From Roseiarcus sp963787135 (lineage in GTDB: Bacteria; Pseudomonadota; Alphaproteobacteria; Rhizobiales; Beijerinckiaceae), in contig CAWBBW010000042.1 of NCBI GenBank assembly GCA_963787135.1, positions 248,001 to 312,000 of the forward strand: 64,000 nucleotides of DNA, in the 5' to 3' direction. Positions 51,936 to 60,911 of the stretch are shown here, piece by piece. Position 1 is the first letter of the stretch. Every line of letters starts with the position of its first letter. A program made the translations under genes and the position numbers. Below the pieces are notes generated by a model. That model saw only the letters and a list, made by a program, of their open reading frames with translations. It did not search any database and was not told where the DNA came from.

Positions 51936-52316
51936 TCATTCCCGCCCGGGCTTCCAGCCCTCGTTCTGGTAGCGGTCCGGTAGGCCAAACTCCAACTTCA
52001 GGGCCGCGAGCGTCCTGAGCAACTTTTTCTCGACCTCGAGGGAATACGGCGCAAGTCTCGTCTCAGCGGCGCGCTGAAAGGCCGCCTGCACCAGAGCCTG
52101 GAACTCGGGACTTCCGGTGAAGCCTCGGCTCGCGACCTCCGGAGCTTGCCTGACGACCTGGTCGAGCGGGACTTCGCCGTTGAAGTACCGCGCGAGGACC
52201 TCACTGGTCCGTCGCGTCGTCCGACGAAAGCGAAGCCTGCGGAAGACAAAGCCGACGATCAGCAGCGCGGCGATGCACGCCACAACTCCGTATTTGATCG
52301 TCGTCGCATCGTCCAT
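51936..52316 (-). CDS. Hypothetical protein with one membrane helix
   Basis: A 126-residue protein. A strong GGGAGGAGG site precedes ATG 52316. One membrane span (YGVVACIAALLIVGFVF, residues 9-25) is followed by a basic stop-transfer RRLRFRRTTRR and a helical cytoplasmic domain with LDQVVRQAPEVASRGF and EKKLLRTLAALKLEFGLP. I do not recognise the family. It lies upstream of prfC on the same strand with a gap of 107 bases. Confidence 0.65.
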   Translation of the reverse strand: MDDATTIKYGVVACIAALLIVGFVFRRLRFRRTTRRTSEVLARYFNGEVPLDQVVRQAPEVASRGFTGSPEFQALVQAAFQRAAETRLAPYSLEVEKKLLRTLAALKLEFGLPDRYQNEGWKPGRE

Positions 52317-52518
52317 CGGCCGCGCCTCCTCCCGGCGACAACGATCTCGTAGCTGACGACGCGCGCATTGACGGAGATCAATCCGGCGTTCAAGCCGCCT
52401 CCGGCCGCGCCTATGCCTGCCGGGCATTCCATCATAAGGAAAATCCTGTTCCTTTCGAGGCATTTCCGCAGCCATGGTTCGCTCTCTCCCAGTCCGCATT
52501 CAGAGGTTCCCCGCTTCC

Positions 52519-52864
52519 ATGCTCGATCGTCCGCAAACCCGCGACGGTTGGCTCGCCCGCGCCGCAGCGCTCAAGATTGAGGGGCGGCCTTCATCGACGG
52601 CGCCTACGTCAGCGCGCTCGACGGCGCGACTTTCGCCAAAATCTCGCCGATCGACGGCAAGGTCTTCGCTCAGGTAGCCGATTGCGGCGCGGACCATATC
52701 GATCGCGCCGTCAAGTCGTCGCGCGCGGCCTTAGAGTCCTATGACCTCTCATCGCTCGCGACGCCGTCGGCGGCTTCAAGCGGTCCGGCTTCGGCCGCGA
52801 CCGCTCGCCCCACCCCATCGACAAGTACATGGACTTCAAAACCGTCTGGACCCACTATCGGTAA
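52519..52864 (+). pseudogene. Aldehyde dehydrogenase remnant (PuuC type)
   Basis: The first roughly 75 codons match the N-terminus of PuuC-like aldehyde dehydrogenases: FIDGAYVSALDGATFAKISP and VADCGADHIDRAV, reached only after restoring one base near 52583. The text then jumps directly to the C-terminal end GGFKRSGFGRDRSPHPIDKY and KTVWTHYR followed by TAA at 52864. About 390 central residues, including the catalytic Cys and Glu, are gone, so this is a deletion derivative. Confidence 0.8.
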
Positions 52865-52927
52865 CAGTCGCCGGAGCGACGACGCGCCGTGCACAAAAGT
52901 CGCTTGCGAATGGGAAGGATATCGAGC

Positions 52928-54076
52928 GTGCCCGAAACCTTCCTTCCGCCGCTCCATGCTCCACGAGCCGTTATCACCAGCATCGAAATCACCCGGCATC
53001 GCCTCCATTTCGATCCCCCATTCCACGCGAGCTGGGACACAAAGCCCCGCACCTTCTGGGACGCCGCGATCGTCGCCGTTCACACCGACCTCGGGGTGAC
53101 CGGTTACGGCTCGGGCGACATGATGCTCGGATTCGAAGGGCATGAAGCTTTGTTCGTCGGGCAGGACGCGCTCAAGCTCGAGCGCCACTGGCGCATCCTA
53201 AACAACATCAGCTTCCATGGCGGACGCTGCTGGCCGCTCGATCTGGCGCTATGGGACCTTGCTGGCAAGATCATGGGCCAGCCGTGCTGGAAGCTGATCG
53301 GCGGCCTCTCCGACCGCGTGCGCGCCTACGCCTCGTCCGGAACTCTGCGCGGCCCCGAAACGCTCGCGAACGTCGCGGAGCGGTATCTGGCCGAGGGTTT
53401 CGCCGCGATGAAGATCCGTTTTCATCGCGGCGACTGGAGGGCCGATATCCGCGCGCTCGAGGCCGTGCGTAAGCAGGTCGGCGACCGGCTTGAGCTGATG
53501 GTCGACTGCAATCAGGGCTGGCGCATGTCGTGGGACGCCTATCCACCCTGGTCGTTGAAAGACGCGGTCCGCGTCGCAAGGGAACTCGAGCGCCTCGGCG
53601 TCTATTGGATGGAAGAGCCGCTCCATCGCGGCGATCGCGACGGCATGCGGGCGCTGCGCGGCATGACCGACCTCAGGATCGCAGGAGGCGAGATGACCCG
53701 TGAGCTCTACGAATTTCGCGACCTCATCGTCGGAGGCTCGCTGGATGTGCTGCAGCCGGACGCGGCGCTTGTCGGCGGCCTGACCGGGCTCCGCCGGGTC
53801 GCGTTGATGACGCAGGAGCACAATCTCGTCTTCACGCCGCACACCTGGACGAACGGCATGGGCGTCGTCGCCAACGCGCATCTGGCGGCTGGCCTCTGCG
53901 ATGCACCGTTCCTCGAGTTTCCCTACGATCCGCCCGAATGGGACCTCGACCGGCGCGACTACATGATGGCGGAGCCCTTGAAGGTCGATTCATCCGGCGC
54001 AATCGTATTGTCCGATCGGCCCGGAATGGGCTATGAGGTTGATCTCAACGCGCTCGGAAAGACACGAGTCGCCTGA
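52928..54076 (+). CDS. Enolase-superfamily (mandelate racemase/muconate lactonizing) enzyme
   Basis: A Mg-dependent enzyme of about 382 residues that abstracts a proton alpha to a carboxylate. The N-terminal capping domain (residues 1-125) is followed by the TIM barrel with AMKIRFHRGD (K-x-R), metal ligands in MVDCNQGW (Asp), YWMEEPL (Glu) and IAGGEM (Glu), then QPDAALVGG and FTPHTW, a candidate Asp-His pair. This ligand set fits the mandelate-racemase subgroup, mostly acid-sugar dehydratases or racemases; the substrate is undetermined. GTG 52928 has GGGAAGGA 8 bases upstream. Confidence 0.88.
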   Translation: MPETFLPPLHAPRAVITSIEITRHRLHFDPPFHASWDTKPRTFWDAAIVAVHTDLGVTGYGSGDMMLGFEGHEALFVGQDALKLERHWRILNNISFHGGRCWPLDLALWDLAGKIMGQPCWKLIGGLSDRVRAYASSGTLRGPETLANVAERYLAEGFAAMKIRFHRGDWRADIRALEAVRKQVGDRLELMVDCNQGWRMSWDAYPPWSLKDAVRVARELERLGVYWMEEPLHRGDRDGMRALRGMTDLRIAGGEMTRELYEFRDLIVGGSLDVLQPDAALVGGLTGLRRVALMTQEHNLVFTPHTWTNGMGVVANAHLAAGLCDAPFLEFPYDPPEWDLDRRDYMMAEPLKVDSSGAIVLSDRPGMGYEVDLNALGKTRVA

Positions 54077-54101
54077 AGGCTCTCCGGCGCGGGGAGGACG
54101 G

Positions 54102-55073
54102 ATGGATCGAAAGTGGTTGCCGCTGAACGCCCTGAGAGCGTTCGAGGCGGCTGGGCAGCACCTCAGCTTCACGGCCGCAGCCAACAGTCTGACGGTCGCG
54201 CAGAGCGCGGTCAGCCGTCACGTCATCGTGCTCGAGAATTTTCTCGGCGTGGCGCTGTTCGAGCGCCGTCCCCAGCAGCTCGTGCTGACGGAAGCCGGCC
54301 GGCACATTCTGCCCGTCGTGTCGAAATCGTTCGACCGCATCGACCAGGCGCTCGGCGAGGTCATCAAGGAGAAGGGCAGGCCGAAGCGCGTGCTGAAGGT
54401 CGCGCTGCCGACCTCGTTCGCGCACAGGCTCGCGATCCCGATCCTGCGCGACTTCCGCGCCGAGAACGCCGGCATCTCGCTCGAGATCGTCTCCAAGCCC
54501 ACCACCGGCCCGGAGGTCGACGGCGACGTCGATATCGCCATCGTCTATTCCGAGCCGCGCGTCACCGACGCGATTCACGATCTCCTCTGGATGGTGCGTT
54601 CGACCCTGCTGTGCAGCCCGCAGCTGCTCGAGGGCGCCGACGCCACCGATCCGGCGCGGTTCATCGCCGCCAACGATCTGCTGCATCTCAAGATCGACGG
54701 GCGGCCGCGCCACTTCTTCTGGGAAATGTTCGTGCGCTCGATCGGACGGCCCGACATTGCGGTCGATCGCGGGCTCGTCTTCGACACCCAGCAGCTCGAG
54801 GCCCAATATGCGATGAGCGGCGACGGGCTCGCGCTTCTCGATCCGCTTTTGTTCCATGAGGAGATCAAAGCCGGACGCCTCGTGCGTCCGTTCGATCTTT
54901 GGCTCGACGAAGGCTACGGCTATTATCTGACGACCCACCCCGAAGACCTCAGCAACGAGGCCGTCGCATTGTTCCGCTCCTGGCTCATTGCGCGCTTCTC
55001 CGCCGGCCCCACCGGCCGGCCGGCCGAAGACGGCGGCGCGCCCGAGCCGCCGAAGCTGCGCGCCGCGAAATAG
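54102..55073 (+). CDS. LysR-family transcriptional regulator
   Basis: A 323-residue regulator. The N-terminal winged helix-turn-helix is LNALRAFEAAGQHLSFTAAA through VAQSAVSRHV, as in the GcvA-like branch (LRAFEAAARHLSFT). The effector domain spans residues about 95-300. A Pro/Ala-rich tail ends the chain. GGGGAGGACGG precedes ATG 54102. It lies 25 bases after the enolase-superfamily gene on the same strand and before mttB, so it probably controls this catabolic block. Confidence 0.93.
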   Translation: MDRKWLPLNALRAFEAAGQHLSFTAAANSLTVAQSAVSRHVIVLENFLGVALFERRPQQLVLTEAGRHILPVVSKSFDRIDQALGEVIKEKGRPKRVLKVALPTSFAHRLAIPILRDFRAENAGISLEIVSKPTTGPEVDGDVDIAIVYSEPRVTDAIHDLLWMVRSTLLCSPQLLEGADATDPARFIAANDLLHLKIDGRPRHFFWEMFVRSIGRPDIAVDRGLVFDTQQLEAQYAMSGDGLALLDPLLFHEEIKAGRLVRPFDLWLDEGYGYYLTTHPEDLSNEAVALFRSWLIARFSAGPTGRPAEDGGAPEPPKLRAAK

Positions 55074-55177
55074 GCTCGAGCTGGAGCAATTTTGCATGTC
55101 ACGATGCCAATTTGGCGCGAGGCCGCGCGGCGCGGCCCGGCTAGCCTGACCAATGCCCGATGACCGGAGGGGAGCCC

Positions 55178-56729
55178 ATGTCCGCGGAAACCCAGCCTGA
55201 GGACGCCGGCCGCCGGCGCCGGCGCGGCGCCGAGCGCGCCGCCGCTTCGGCGTCGCCGCCGCCCGCTCAGCCGCTTGCGCCGTTCGCGCCGCTCGATCTC
55301 GTCTCGAAGGACGAGCTCGAAATCGATCCATCGGCTGGCGCTGAGAGCGCTGCAGGAAATCGGGATCGACTTTCTGCACGACGGCGCGCGCGCGATGCTG
55401 AAAGATGCCGGCGCCGACGTCGAGACGGGCTCGCAGCGCGTGCGATTTGATCCGGCGCTGGTCGAATCGAAGATCGGGCTCGCGCCGAAGGAATTCACCC
55501 TGCACGCGCGGAACCCGGCGCGCGATCTGAGGATCGGCGGGCGCCATATCGCCTTCGGCTCCGTGGCGAGCGCGCCCAATTCCTTCGATCGCGCCGGCGG
55601 ACGAAGGCCTGGCAATCATCGCGACTACCAGAACTTCCTCCGACTTGGGCAGACCTTCAATTCGATCCATTTCTGGGGCGGCTATCCGGTCGAGCCGATC
55701 GACATTCACGCCTCGGTCCGCCACCTCGACGCGCTCTTCGACATGCTGACGCTGTCGGACAAGCCGATCCACGCCTACAGCCTCGGGCGCGAGCGCAACC
55801 TGGACGCGATCGAGATGATCAAGATCGCGCGCGGAATCGACGATGCGACGCTCGAGCGCGAGCCGTCGCTGTTCACGGTCATCAATTCGTCCTCGCCGCT
55901 GAGGCTCGACACGCCGATGCTCGAGGGCGTCATCCAGATGGCGCGGCGCAATCAGGTCGTGGTGCTGACCCCGTTCACCCTCGCCGGCGCCATGGCGCCG
56001 GTGACGCTCGCCGGGGCGCTTGCGCAGCAGCACGCGGAGGCGCTGGCCGGGCTCGTCATGACGCAGACCGTGCGGCCGGGCGCGCCCTTCGTTTATGGCG
56101 GCTTTACCTCCAACGTCGACATGAAATCGGGCGCCCCGGCGTTCGGCACGCCCGAGTACATGAAGACGGCGATCGTGGGCGGGCAGCTCGCGCGCCAACT
56201 CTCGGTCCCCTACCGCTCCTCGAACGCCAACGCCGCCAATTCGCTCGATCCGCAGGCGGCCTACGAAAGCGTATTCTCGCTCTGGGGAGCGATCATGGGC
56301 GGCGTCAATTTTCTCATGCACGGCGCCGGCTGGATGGAGGGAGGCCTGCAGGCTTCGTTCGAGAAGATGGCGCTCGACGCCGAACTGCTCGCGATGGTCG
56401 CCGAGTTCCTGCGGCCGCTGCGAGTGGAGGACCAGGATCTCGCGCTCGAAGCAATGCGCGAAGTCGGTCCCGGCGGGCACTTCTTCGGCGCCGAGCACAC
56501 CCAGTCGCGCTACCGCACCGCCTTTTTCGCGCCAACGATCTCCGACTGGCGCAATTACGAGACCTGGCGCGAGGCCGGGTCCCCCGCCGCCATCGACGCG
56601 GCCGAGCGCATCGTCGCCGAACGCCTGCGCAATTATGCGCCCCCGCCATTCGAACCGGAGCGGCGCGAGGCGCTCGAGGCCTTCGTCGCCCGCCGCAAGG
56701 CGGAGGGCGGCGCGCCGACCGACTTTTGA
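55178..56729 (+). pseudogene. MttB-family (trimethylamine methyltransferase-like) corrinoid methyltransferase, one frameshift
   Basis: An MttB-superfamily methyltransferase of about 516 residues if one A is removed from the AAA at 55320-55322; this restores SKDELE-SIHRLALRALQEIG. The N-terminus from ATG 55178 is Arg/Ala/Pro-rich. The barrel shows FNSIHFWGGYPVEP, FGSVASAPNSFDR, PFVYGGFTSNVDMK and VPYRSSNANAANSLD, all family motifs. There is no in-frame UAG, so it is of the non-pyrrolysine type, whose members demethylate quaternary amines such as betaines. Whether the frameshift is real or an error decides between gene and pseudogene; the rest is perfectly open. Confidence 0.8.
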
Positions 56730-57916
56730 AACCCGTAGCCGCGCAAGTTCCGGCGCGCGATTCCGCTCGCGTGCACGCGACGGTCGCCGGAGTGTTTTTC
56801 GCGTTCGGGGTCGGCATCGGCCTTTGGGGCGGCGCCGCGGGCGCGATTCTCGCGCGCGCTCACATCGATTCCGCCGCCTTCGGCGTGATTCTTACCGCCT
56901 ACACGGCCGCCTATCTGGTCGCGATGTCGGCGGGCGGCGCGCTCGCCCATGCCTTCGGCGTACGAAAGGTCCTTGTGGTCGGCGCGATAGCGTTCGGAGC
57001 GGCCTTGTGCGCGCTCCTGAACGCAAGGACCGCGGCGACGGTCGGCGGGATTCTGATCGGGTCCGGCCTTCTTGGCGGCGTCGTCGACGTGACGATGAAT
57101 GCCGAAGGCGCCCGGATCGAACGGCGCCTCGGCCGGCCGATCCTCGCGCGCCTGCATGGAGCGGCGTCGGCCGGAATGACGATCGGAGCGATTCTCGGCA
57201 GCCTGATCGTCGCCAGCGCGGCGCCTTGGGCGGCCGGGCTCACCGCCGCGCTTGGACTTGGCGCGGCCGGTCTGGCCTATGGCCGAGCCGCCATGGGCGA
57301 GGCGGAGTTGGCCAAGGTTGCGCTGCCGTCGGCAGCGCGAGGCCTCTCCTTCGCGCCGGCCCTGATCGGGCTCGGCATCGTCATCGGCGTCTCGATCGCC
57401 GCCGAGACGGCGGCCGCGCTCTGGTCGACCATCTTGCTGCGCGCAGAGGCGCCGGCTCTTGCGGCGATCGCCGGTCTCGGGGCCGCGTTTTTTTCCGCCT
57501 GCCAGGCGACGCTGCGCTTCAATGCCGATGTCATCCGGCTCAGGTTCAGCGACCGGCGGATCATCTTCGGATCGTTCGCGGTCGCCGCCGCCGGATTTGC
57601 GGTCGTCGCCGCGGAGGGTGGTTTCGCGCAGAGCGTCGCCGGCTTTGCGCTGATCGGCATCGGCACCGGCGCTATCGTTCCCTGCGGCTTCGCCCTCGCG
57701 GCTCGCCAGACCGGGACGCAGCCGGCGATCGGCCTTTCCTCCGCGTCGCTGTTCAGCGCGCTGACCCGCCTGCCGGCCCCGCTCGCCACCGGAGCGATCG
57801 CGCAAAGCTTCTCCCTTCCGCTCGCTTTCGCCGCGTTCGCTATCGCGCTCGCCGCGGCCGCCGCCGGCATGGCCGTCTTCGCACGGCGCAATGCAAGCGT
57901 CACAAGAACAGTGTAA
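56726..57916 (+). CDS. MFS transporter
   Basis: A 396-residue transporter with about 12 hydrophobic segments. GVRKVLVVGAIAFGAAL follows the loop 2-3 region, and VDVTMNAEGARIERRLGRPI and LHGAASAGMTIGA resemble the FucP/DHA-like branch. The TTG start overlaps the mttB stop by 4 bases (TTGA), so it should be co-expressed and may carry the substrate or product of that enzyme. Substrate unknown. Confidence 0.82.
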   Translation: MKPVAAQVPARDSARVHATVAGVFFAFGVGIGLWGGAAGAILARAHIDSAAFGVILTAYTAAYLVAMSAGGALAHAFGVRKVLVVGAIAFGAALCALLNARTAATVGGILIGSGLLGGVVDVTMNAEGARIERRLGRPILARLHGAASAGMTIGAILGSLIVASAAPWAAGLTAALGLGAAGLAYGRAAMGEAELAKVALPSAARGLSFAPALIGLGIVIGVSIAAETAAALWSTILLRAEAPALAAIAGLGAAFFSACQATLRFNADVIRLRFSDRRIIFGSFAVAAAGFAVVAAEGGFAQSVAGFALIGIGTGAIVPCGFALAARQTGTQPAIGLSSASLFSALTRLPAPLATGAIAQSFSLPLAFAAFAIALAAAAAGMAVFARRNASVTRTV

Positions 57917-58000
57917 AATGTTGGGGGTTGCCGTGGCTGCTGTCTTCACTCAGAAGTCTGGGGGATTGCGGCGCCGCAGCATCGATAGTACGGAGAATTG

Positions 58001-59417
58001 ATGAGCAGGGTTCAGCCAGTGATCATGTGCGGCGGCTCGGGCACCCGCGTCTGGCCGGAATCGCGGGAGAGCCTGCCAAAGCAATTCATTCCGCTGATCG
58101 GTGACCGGTCGACCTTTCAGGCGATCGTCGAGCTCGTGGGCGATCGGGCGATCTTCGACCCGCCGATCGTCATCACCAATTTCGCCTATCGCTTCCGGGT
58201 CGCCGAGCAGTTGACGGAGATCGGCGCCGAGGCGACGGTTCTGCTCGAGCCGGAACGGCGCGACAGCGCCGCGGCCGTCGGGCGCCGGCGCGGCCTGGGC
58301 CGCGATGCGCGATCCCAAGACCATCGTTGCCGTGCTGGCGGCCGATCACGTCGTCAAAGACGGCAAGCGCTTCGCCGAACTCTGCGCCCAGGCGGCGGTC
58401 GCGGCCGCGGCGGGAGAAATCGTCACTTTTGGCGTGACGCCTGACCATCCAGCAACCGGCTACGGCTACATCCACCCGGGCGAGCCGCTGGCCGTCGATC
58501 CGCAGGTGCGCCGCGTCGAGCGCTTCGTCGAGAAGCCGAGCGAGGAGCGCGCCCGGGAATTCATCGAGAGCGGCTATCTGTGGAACTCGGGCAATTTCGT
58601 GTTTCGCGCCGACGTAATGCTGGAGGAGCTCGCGCGTTTCGAGCCCGAGGTCGCCGCGGCGGCAAGTCAGGCGGTTGCGCTGGCGGGCAAGGATCTCAGC
58701 TTCATCGTTCTCGATCGCGAGTTCTTTGCCAAGGCGCCGAAGATCTCGATCGATTACGCCGTCATGGAGCGAACCAATAGGGCCGCGGTGCTGGCCTTCG
58801 ACGTCGGGTGGTCCGATGTCGGCCAGTGGTCGACGGTCTGGCGGCTGAGCCCCCGCGACGCCGACGGCAACAGTCTCCGCGGCCGGGCGGTGGCGATCAA
58901 TTCGTCAAATGTGCTGGTGCGCTCCGACGAACACCTGGCGGCGGTCATCGGCCTCGACAACATCATCGTGGTCGCCACCGGCGACGCCGTGCTGGTCGCG
59001 CACCAGTCGAAGGCGGATAAGGTCAAACAGCTGGTCGAACAGCTGAAGCTTGAACGTCATCCGGAGGCGACGCAGCATCGGCGCATGTACCGCCCCTGGG
59101 GCTATTACCAGAGCATCGATCAGGGCGCGCGCTATCAGGTCAAGCGCATCGTCGTGCGGCCCGGAGGACGGCTGTCGCTGCAGAAGCACTATCACCGGGC
59201 CGAGCACTGGATCGTGGTGCGCGGCGCCGCGGAAGTCACGCTCGACGGCAATGATCACCTCGTGCACGAGAACGAATCGATCTACCTGCCGATCGGCTCC
59301 AACCATCGACTCGCCAATCCCGGCAAGATCGATCTCGAACTGATCGAGGTGCAGACCGGCAGCTACCTCGGCGAGGACGACATCGTGCGGTTCGAGGACG
59401 TCTACAATCGAGTCTGA
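58001..59417 (+). pseudogene. manC: Mannose-1-phosphate guanylyltransferase / mannose-6-phosphate isomerase, one frameshift
   Basis: Bifunctional type II enzyme giving GDP-mannose for surface polysaccharide, about 471 residues if one G is removed at GGG 58280-58282. ATG 58001 has GGAG upstream. MCGGSGTRVWPESRESLPKQ is the nucleotidyl-transfer signature; after the break AADHVV, RVERFVEKP and LWNSGNFVF follow, then the cupin isomerase domain with YRPWGYYQSID and LSLQKHYHRAEHW. Everything except the single base fits an active gene, so a sequence error is quite possible. Confidence 0.85.
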
Positions 59418-59418
59418 T

Positions 59419-59450
59419 CTGGCGGCGCCCGCAAAGGGCGCCGCCGCCAG
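59419..59450 (+). terminator. Hairpin at the manC 3' end
   Basis: CTGGCGGCGCCC (59419-59430), loop GCAAA, then GGGCGCCGCCGCCAG with one bulged base (59436-59450), starting 2 bases after the manC stop. It is very stable but has no T tract. It sits between convergent manC and the DUF1127 gene, so it may serve both. Confidence 0.6.
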
Positions 59451-59467
59451 AGCTCGCGTTGGTGCGC

Positions 59468-59626
59468 TTAGTCTTGTTCCCGCGATGCGAGGCGAGCGAT
59501 TTCGTGAATGTCTGCGCGGTCGATGCCGATGTCGTGCAGTTCACGGTCGGAGTACGTGGAGAGTTCCTGAACAACGCTCCAGTAGGCTCGTCGGGCGCGC
59601 AAGAAGCGCATGAGAGAGAACATCAT
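59468..59626 (-). CDS. DUF1127 small protein
   Basis: A 52-residue protein with ATG at 59626 or 59623 and AGGA about 11 bases upstream. The C-terminal half YSDRELHDIGIDRADIHEIA is the DUF1127 signature (S-D-x-E-L-x-D-I-G-I-x-R-x-D-I), preceded by an Arg-rich helix with Tyr-Trp. Small DUF1127 proteins in alphaproteobacteria are linked to RNA turnover and phosphate or stress responses. Short enough to be missed by automatic callers. Confidence 0.88.
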   Translation of the reverse strand: MMFSLMRFLRARRAYWSVVQELSTYSDRELHDIGIDRADIHEIARLASREQD

Positions 59627-59942
59627 TGGCGGTTTCCTGTGCTAGAACCGCCCTCCTTGTGAGCGCCCCCGAACTGTCAGGGACGTTTGGCCGCTTCTTC
59701 TCCTAGGCGGCCTAAATAAATTGTTGCGCTGCAAAAGTCAATGCTGCGGCGCGACAATTGATGTTAATTTTGCATGACTAAATCGTGACCATTGATTGAC
59801 CGCGCGGCCAAATCGCTCAAATCCCCTGAAAACTGATCGAATCGAGATCGATTTTGTGTTCACCGATGCAGAATACGCATGGCTGCGTCCCGCAAACGGA
59901 ATCGCTGACGAGCCCTCGGCGGCCTTGTCCGGCAGCATCGGG

Positions 59943-60010
59943 TTGACAGCGCTGGGATGGTCCCATAGTAGACCGCCGCACGAGCGCGCTCTCCGTTATG
60001 AGGGCGCGCT
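59943..60010 (+). promoter_or_regulatory. Candidate rpsD promoter and leader hairpin
   Basis: TTGACA at 59943-59948 with TAGTAG 17 bases downstream (59966-59971) is a plausible promoter. Just after the expected start, AGCGCGCTC pairs with GAGGGCGCGCT (59983-60010, one bulged G). The remaining leader to the rpsD ATG is about 115 bases. The hairpin could be a processing or autoregulatory structure. The rest of the 498-base gap (59627-60124) shows only AT-rich sequence near 59705-59790. Confidence 0.5.
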
Positions 60011-60124
60011 TGTCGTTTGACGCACCCGCGGCGTCCGCCTTGCTCGGCGGAAGCCTGTCGCCGCCCATGAGGGCGTAGAGGAGGGCGCGTTCCTCGTAAA
60101 CCAATGGCCTGAAGAGGAACCGCG

Positions 60125-60742
60125 ATGACGAAGCGCGCAGAAGCGAAGTACAAAATCGATCGCCGCATGGGCGAGAACATCTGGGGCCGTCCCCGCAGCC
60201 CCTTCAACAAGCGTGAATACGGTCCCGGCCAGCACGGCCAGCGCCGCAAAGGGAAGGCCACCGACTTTGGCACCCAGCTCAAGGCCAAGCAGAAGGTCAA
60301 GGGCTACTACGGCAACATTTCCGAGCGCCAGTTTCATAAATATTACGTCGAGGCGTTGCGGCTGAGGGGCGATTCGAGCGCCCATCTCATCGGCCTGCTC
60401 GAGCGCCGCCTCGACACGGTGATCTACCGCGCCAAATTCGTGCCGACTGTGTTTGCCGCGCGCCAGTTCATCAACCACGGCCACATCAAGGTCAACGGCC
60501 GCCGCGTCAATATAGCTTCCTATCAGGCGAAGGTTGGCGACCTGATCGAGATCAAGGAATCCTCGCGACAGCTCCCCCTGGTGATGGAAGCCATGGCCCT
60601 CGCCGAGCGTGACGTGCCCGACTATGTCGAAGTCGATCACGCCAAGGGGACGGCCAAGCTCACCCGCGTCCCCGGCCTCTCGGAAGTGCCCTATCCGACC
60701 CGGATGGAGCCGAACCTCGTCATCGAATTCTATTCGCGCTGA
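60125..60742 (+). CDS. rpsD: 30S ribosomal protein S4
   Basis: Primary rRNA-binding protein that nucleates assembly of the 30S body. 205 residues, intact. The N-terminal RAEAKYKIDRRMGENIWGRP and RSPFNKREYGPGQHGQRRKG are the alphaproteobacterial form, lacking the zinc Cys set. The S4 RNA-binding domain follows (RLDTVIYRAKFVPTVFAARQF, INHGHIKVNGRRVN). AGAGGAAC precedes the ATG. It is monocistronic with its own terminator, as often in this order. Confidence 0.97.
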   Translation: MTKRAEAKYKIDRRMGENIWGRPRSPFNKREYGPGQHGQRRKGKATDFGTQLKAKQKVKGYYGNISERQFHKYYVEALRLRGDSSAHLIGLLERRLDTVIYRAKFVPTVFAARQFINHGHIKVNGRRVNIASYQAKVGDLIEIKESSRQLPLVMEAMALAERDVPDYVEVDHAKGTAKLTRVPGLSEVPYPTRMEPNLVIEFYSR

Positions 60743-60777
60743 CGCGGGCCCGAGGCCAGGCCTCACATTTTTTGCAG

Positions 60778-60809
60778 AGCGGCCGCATTGAGCATGCGGC
60801 CGCTTTTTT
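60778..60809 (+). terminator. Rho-independent terminator of rpsD
   Basis: A perfect 11-bp stem AGCGGCCGCAT / ATGCGGCCGCT with the 5-base loop TGAGC, followed by TTTTTT (60804-60809). It lies 36 bases after the rpsD stop. This is the clearest intrinsic terminator in the window. Confidence 0.93.
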
Positions 60810-60824
60810 GTGTCGGCAGACCCC

Positions 60825-60872
60825 GCATCCGGCGCTTCGCGCCACCTTCTCCCGCAAGCGGGAGAAGGGCAA
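60825..60872. repeat. CTTCTCCCG/CGGGAGAAG palindromic repeat
   Basis: CCTTCTCCCG (60845-60854), CAAG, CGGGAGAAGG (60859-60868), preceded by GGCGCTTCGCGCCA, which is itself palindromic. It matches the repeat cluster at 4877-4984, where the two sub-palindromes occur in the same order. Confidence 0.8.
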
Positions 60873-60911
60873 AGCCCGCCGTAAGACGGGTGTTCTTCCG
60901 AACGCTGCCCT

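Noticed and set aside
54045..56498. An 817-codon minus-strand frame opposite lysR and mttB
   Set aside because: Shadow of GC-rich plus-strand genes with family motifs; the antisense product has repetitive Arg/His/Gly and no start signal.
55178..56729. A pyrrolysine-containing trimethylamine methyltransferase
   Set aside because: No in-frame TAG occurs within the gene, and no Pyl synthesis genes were seen.
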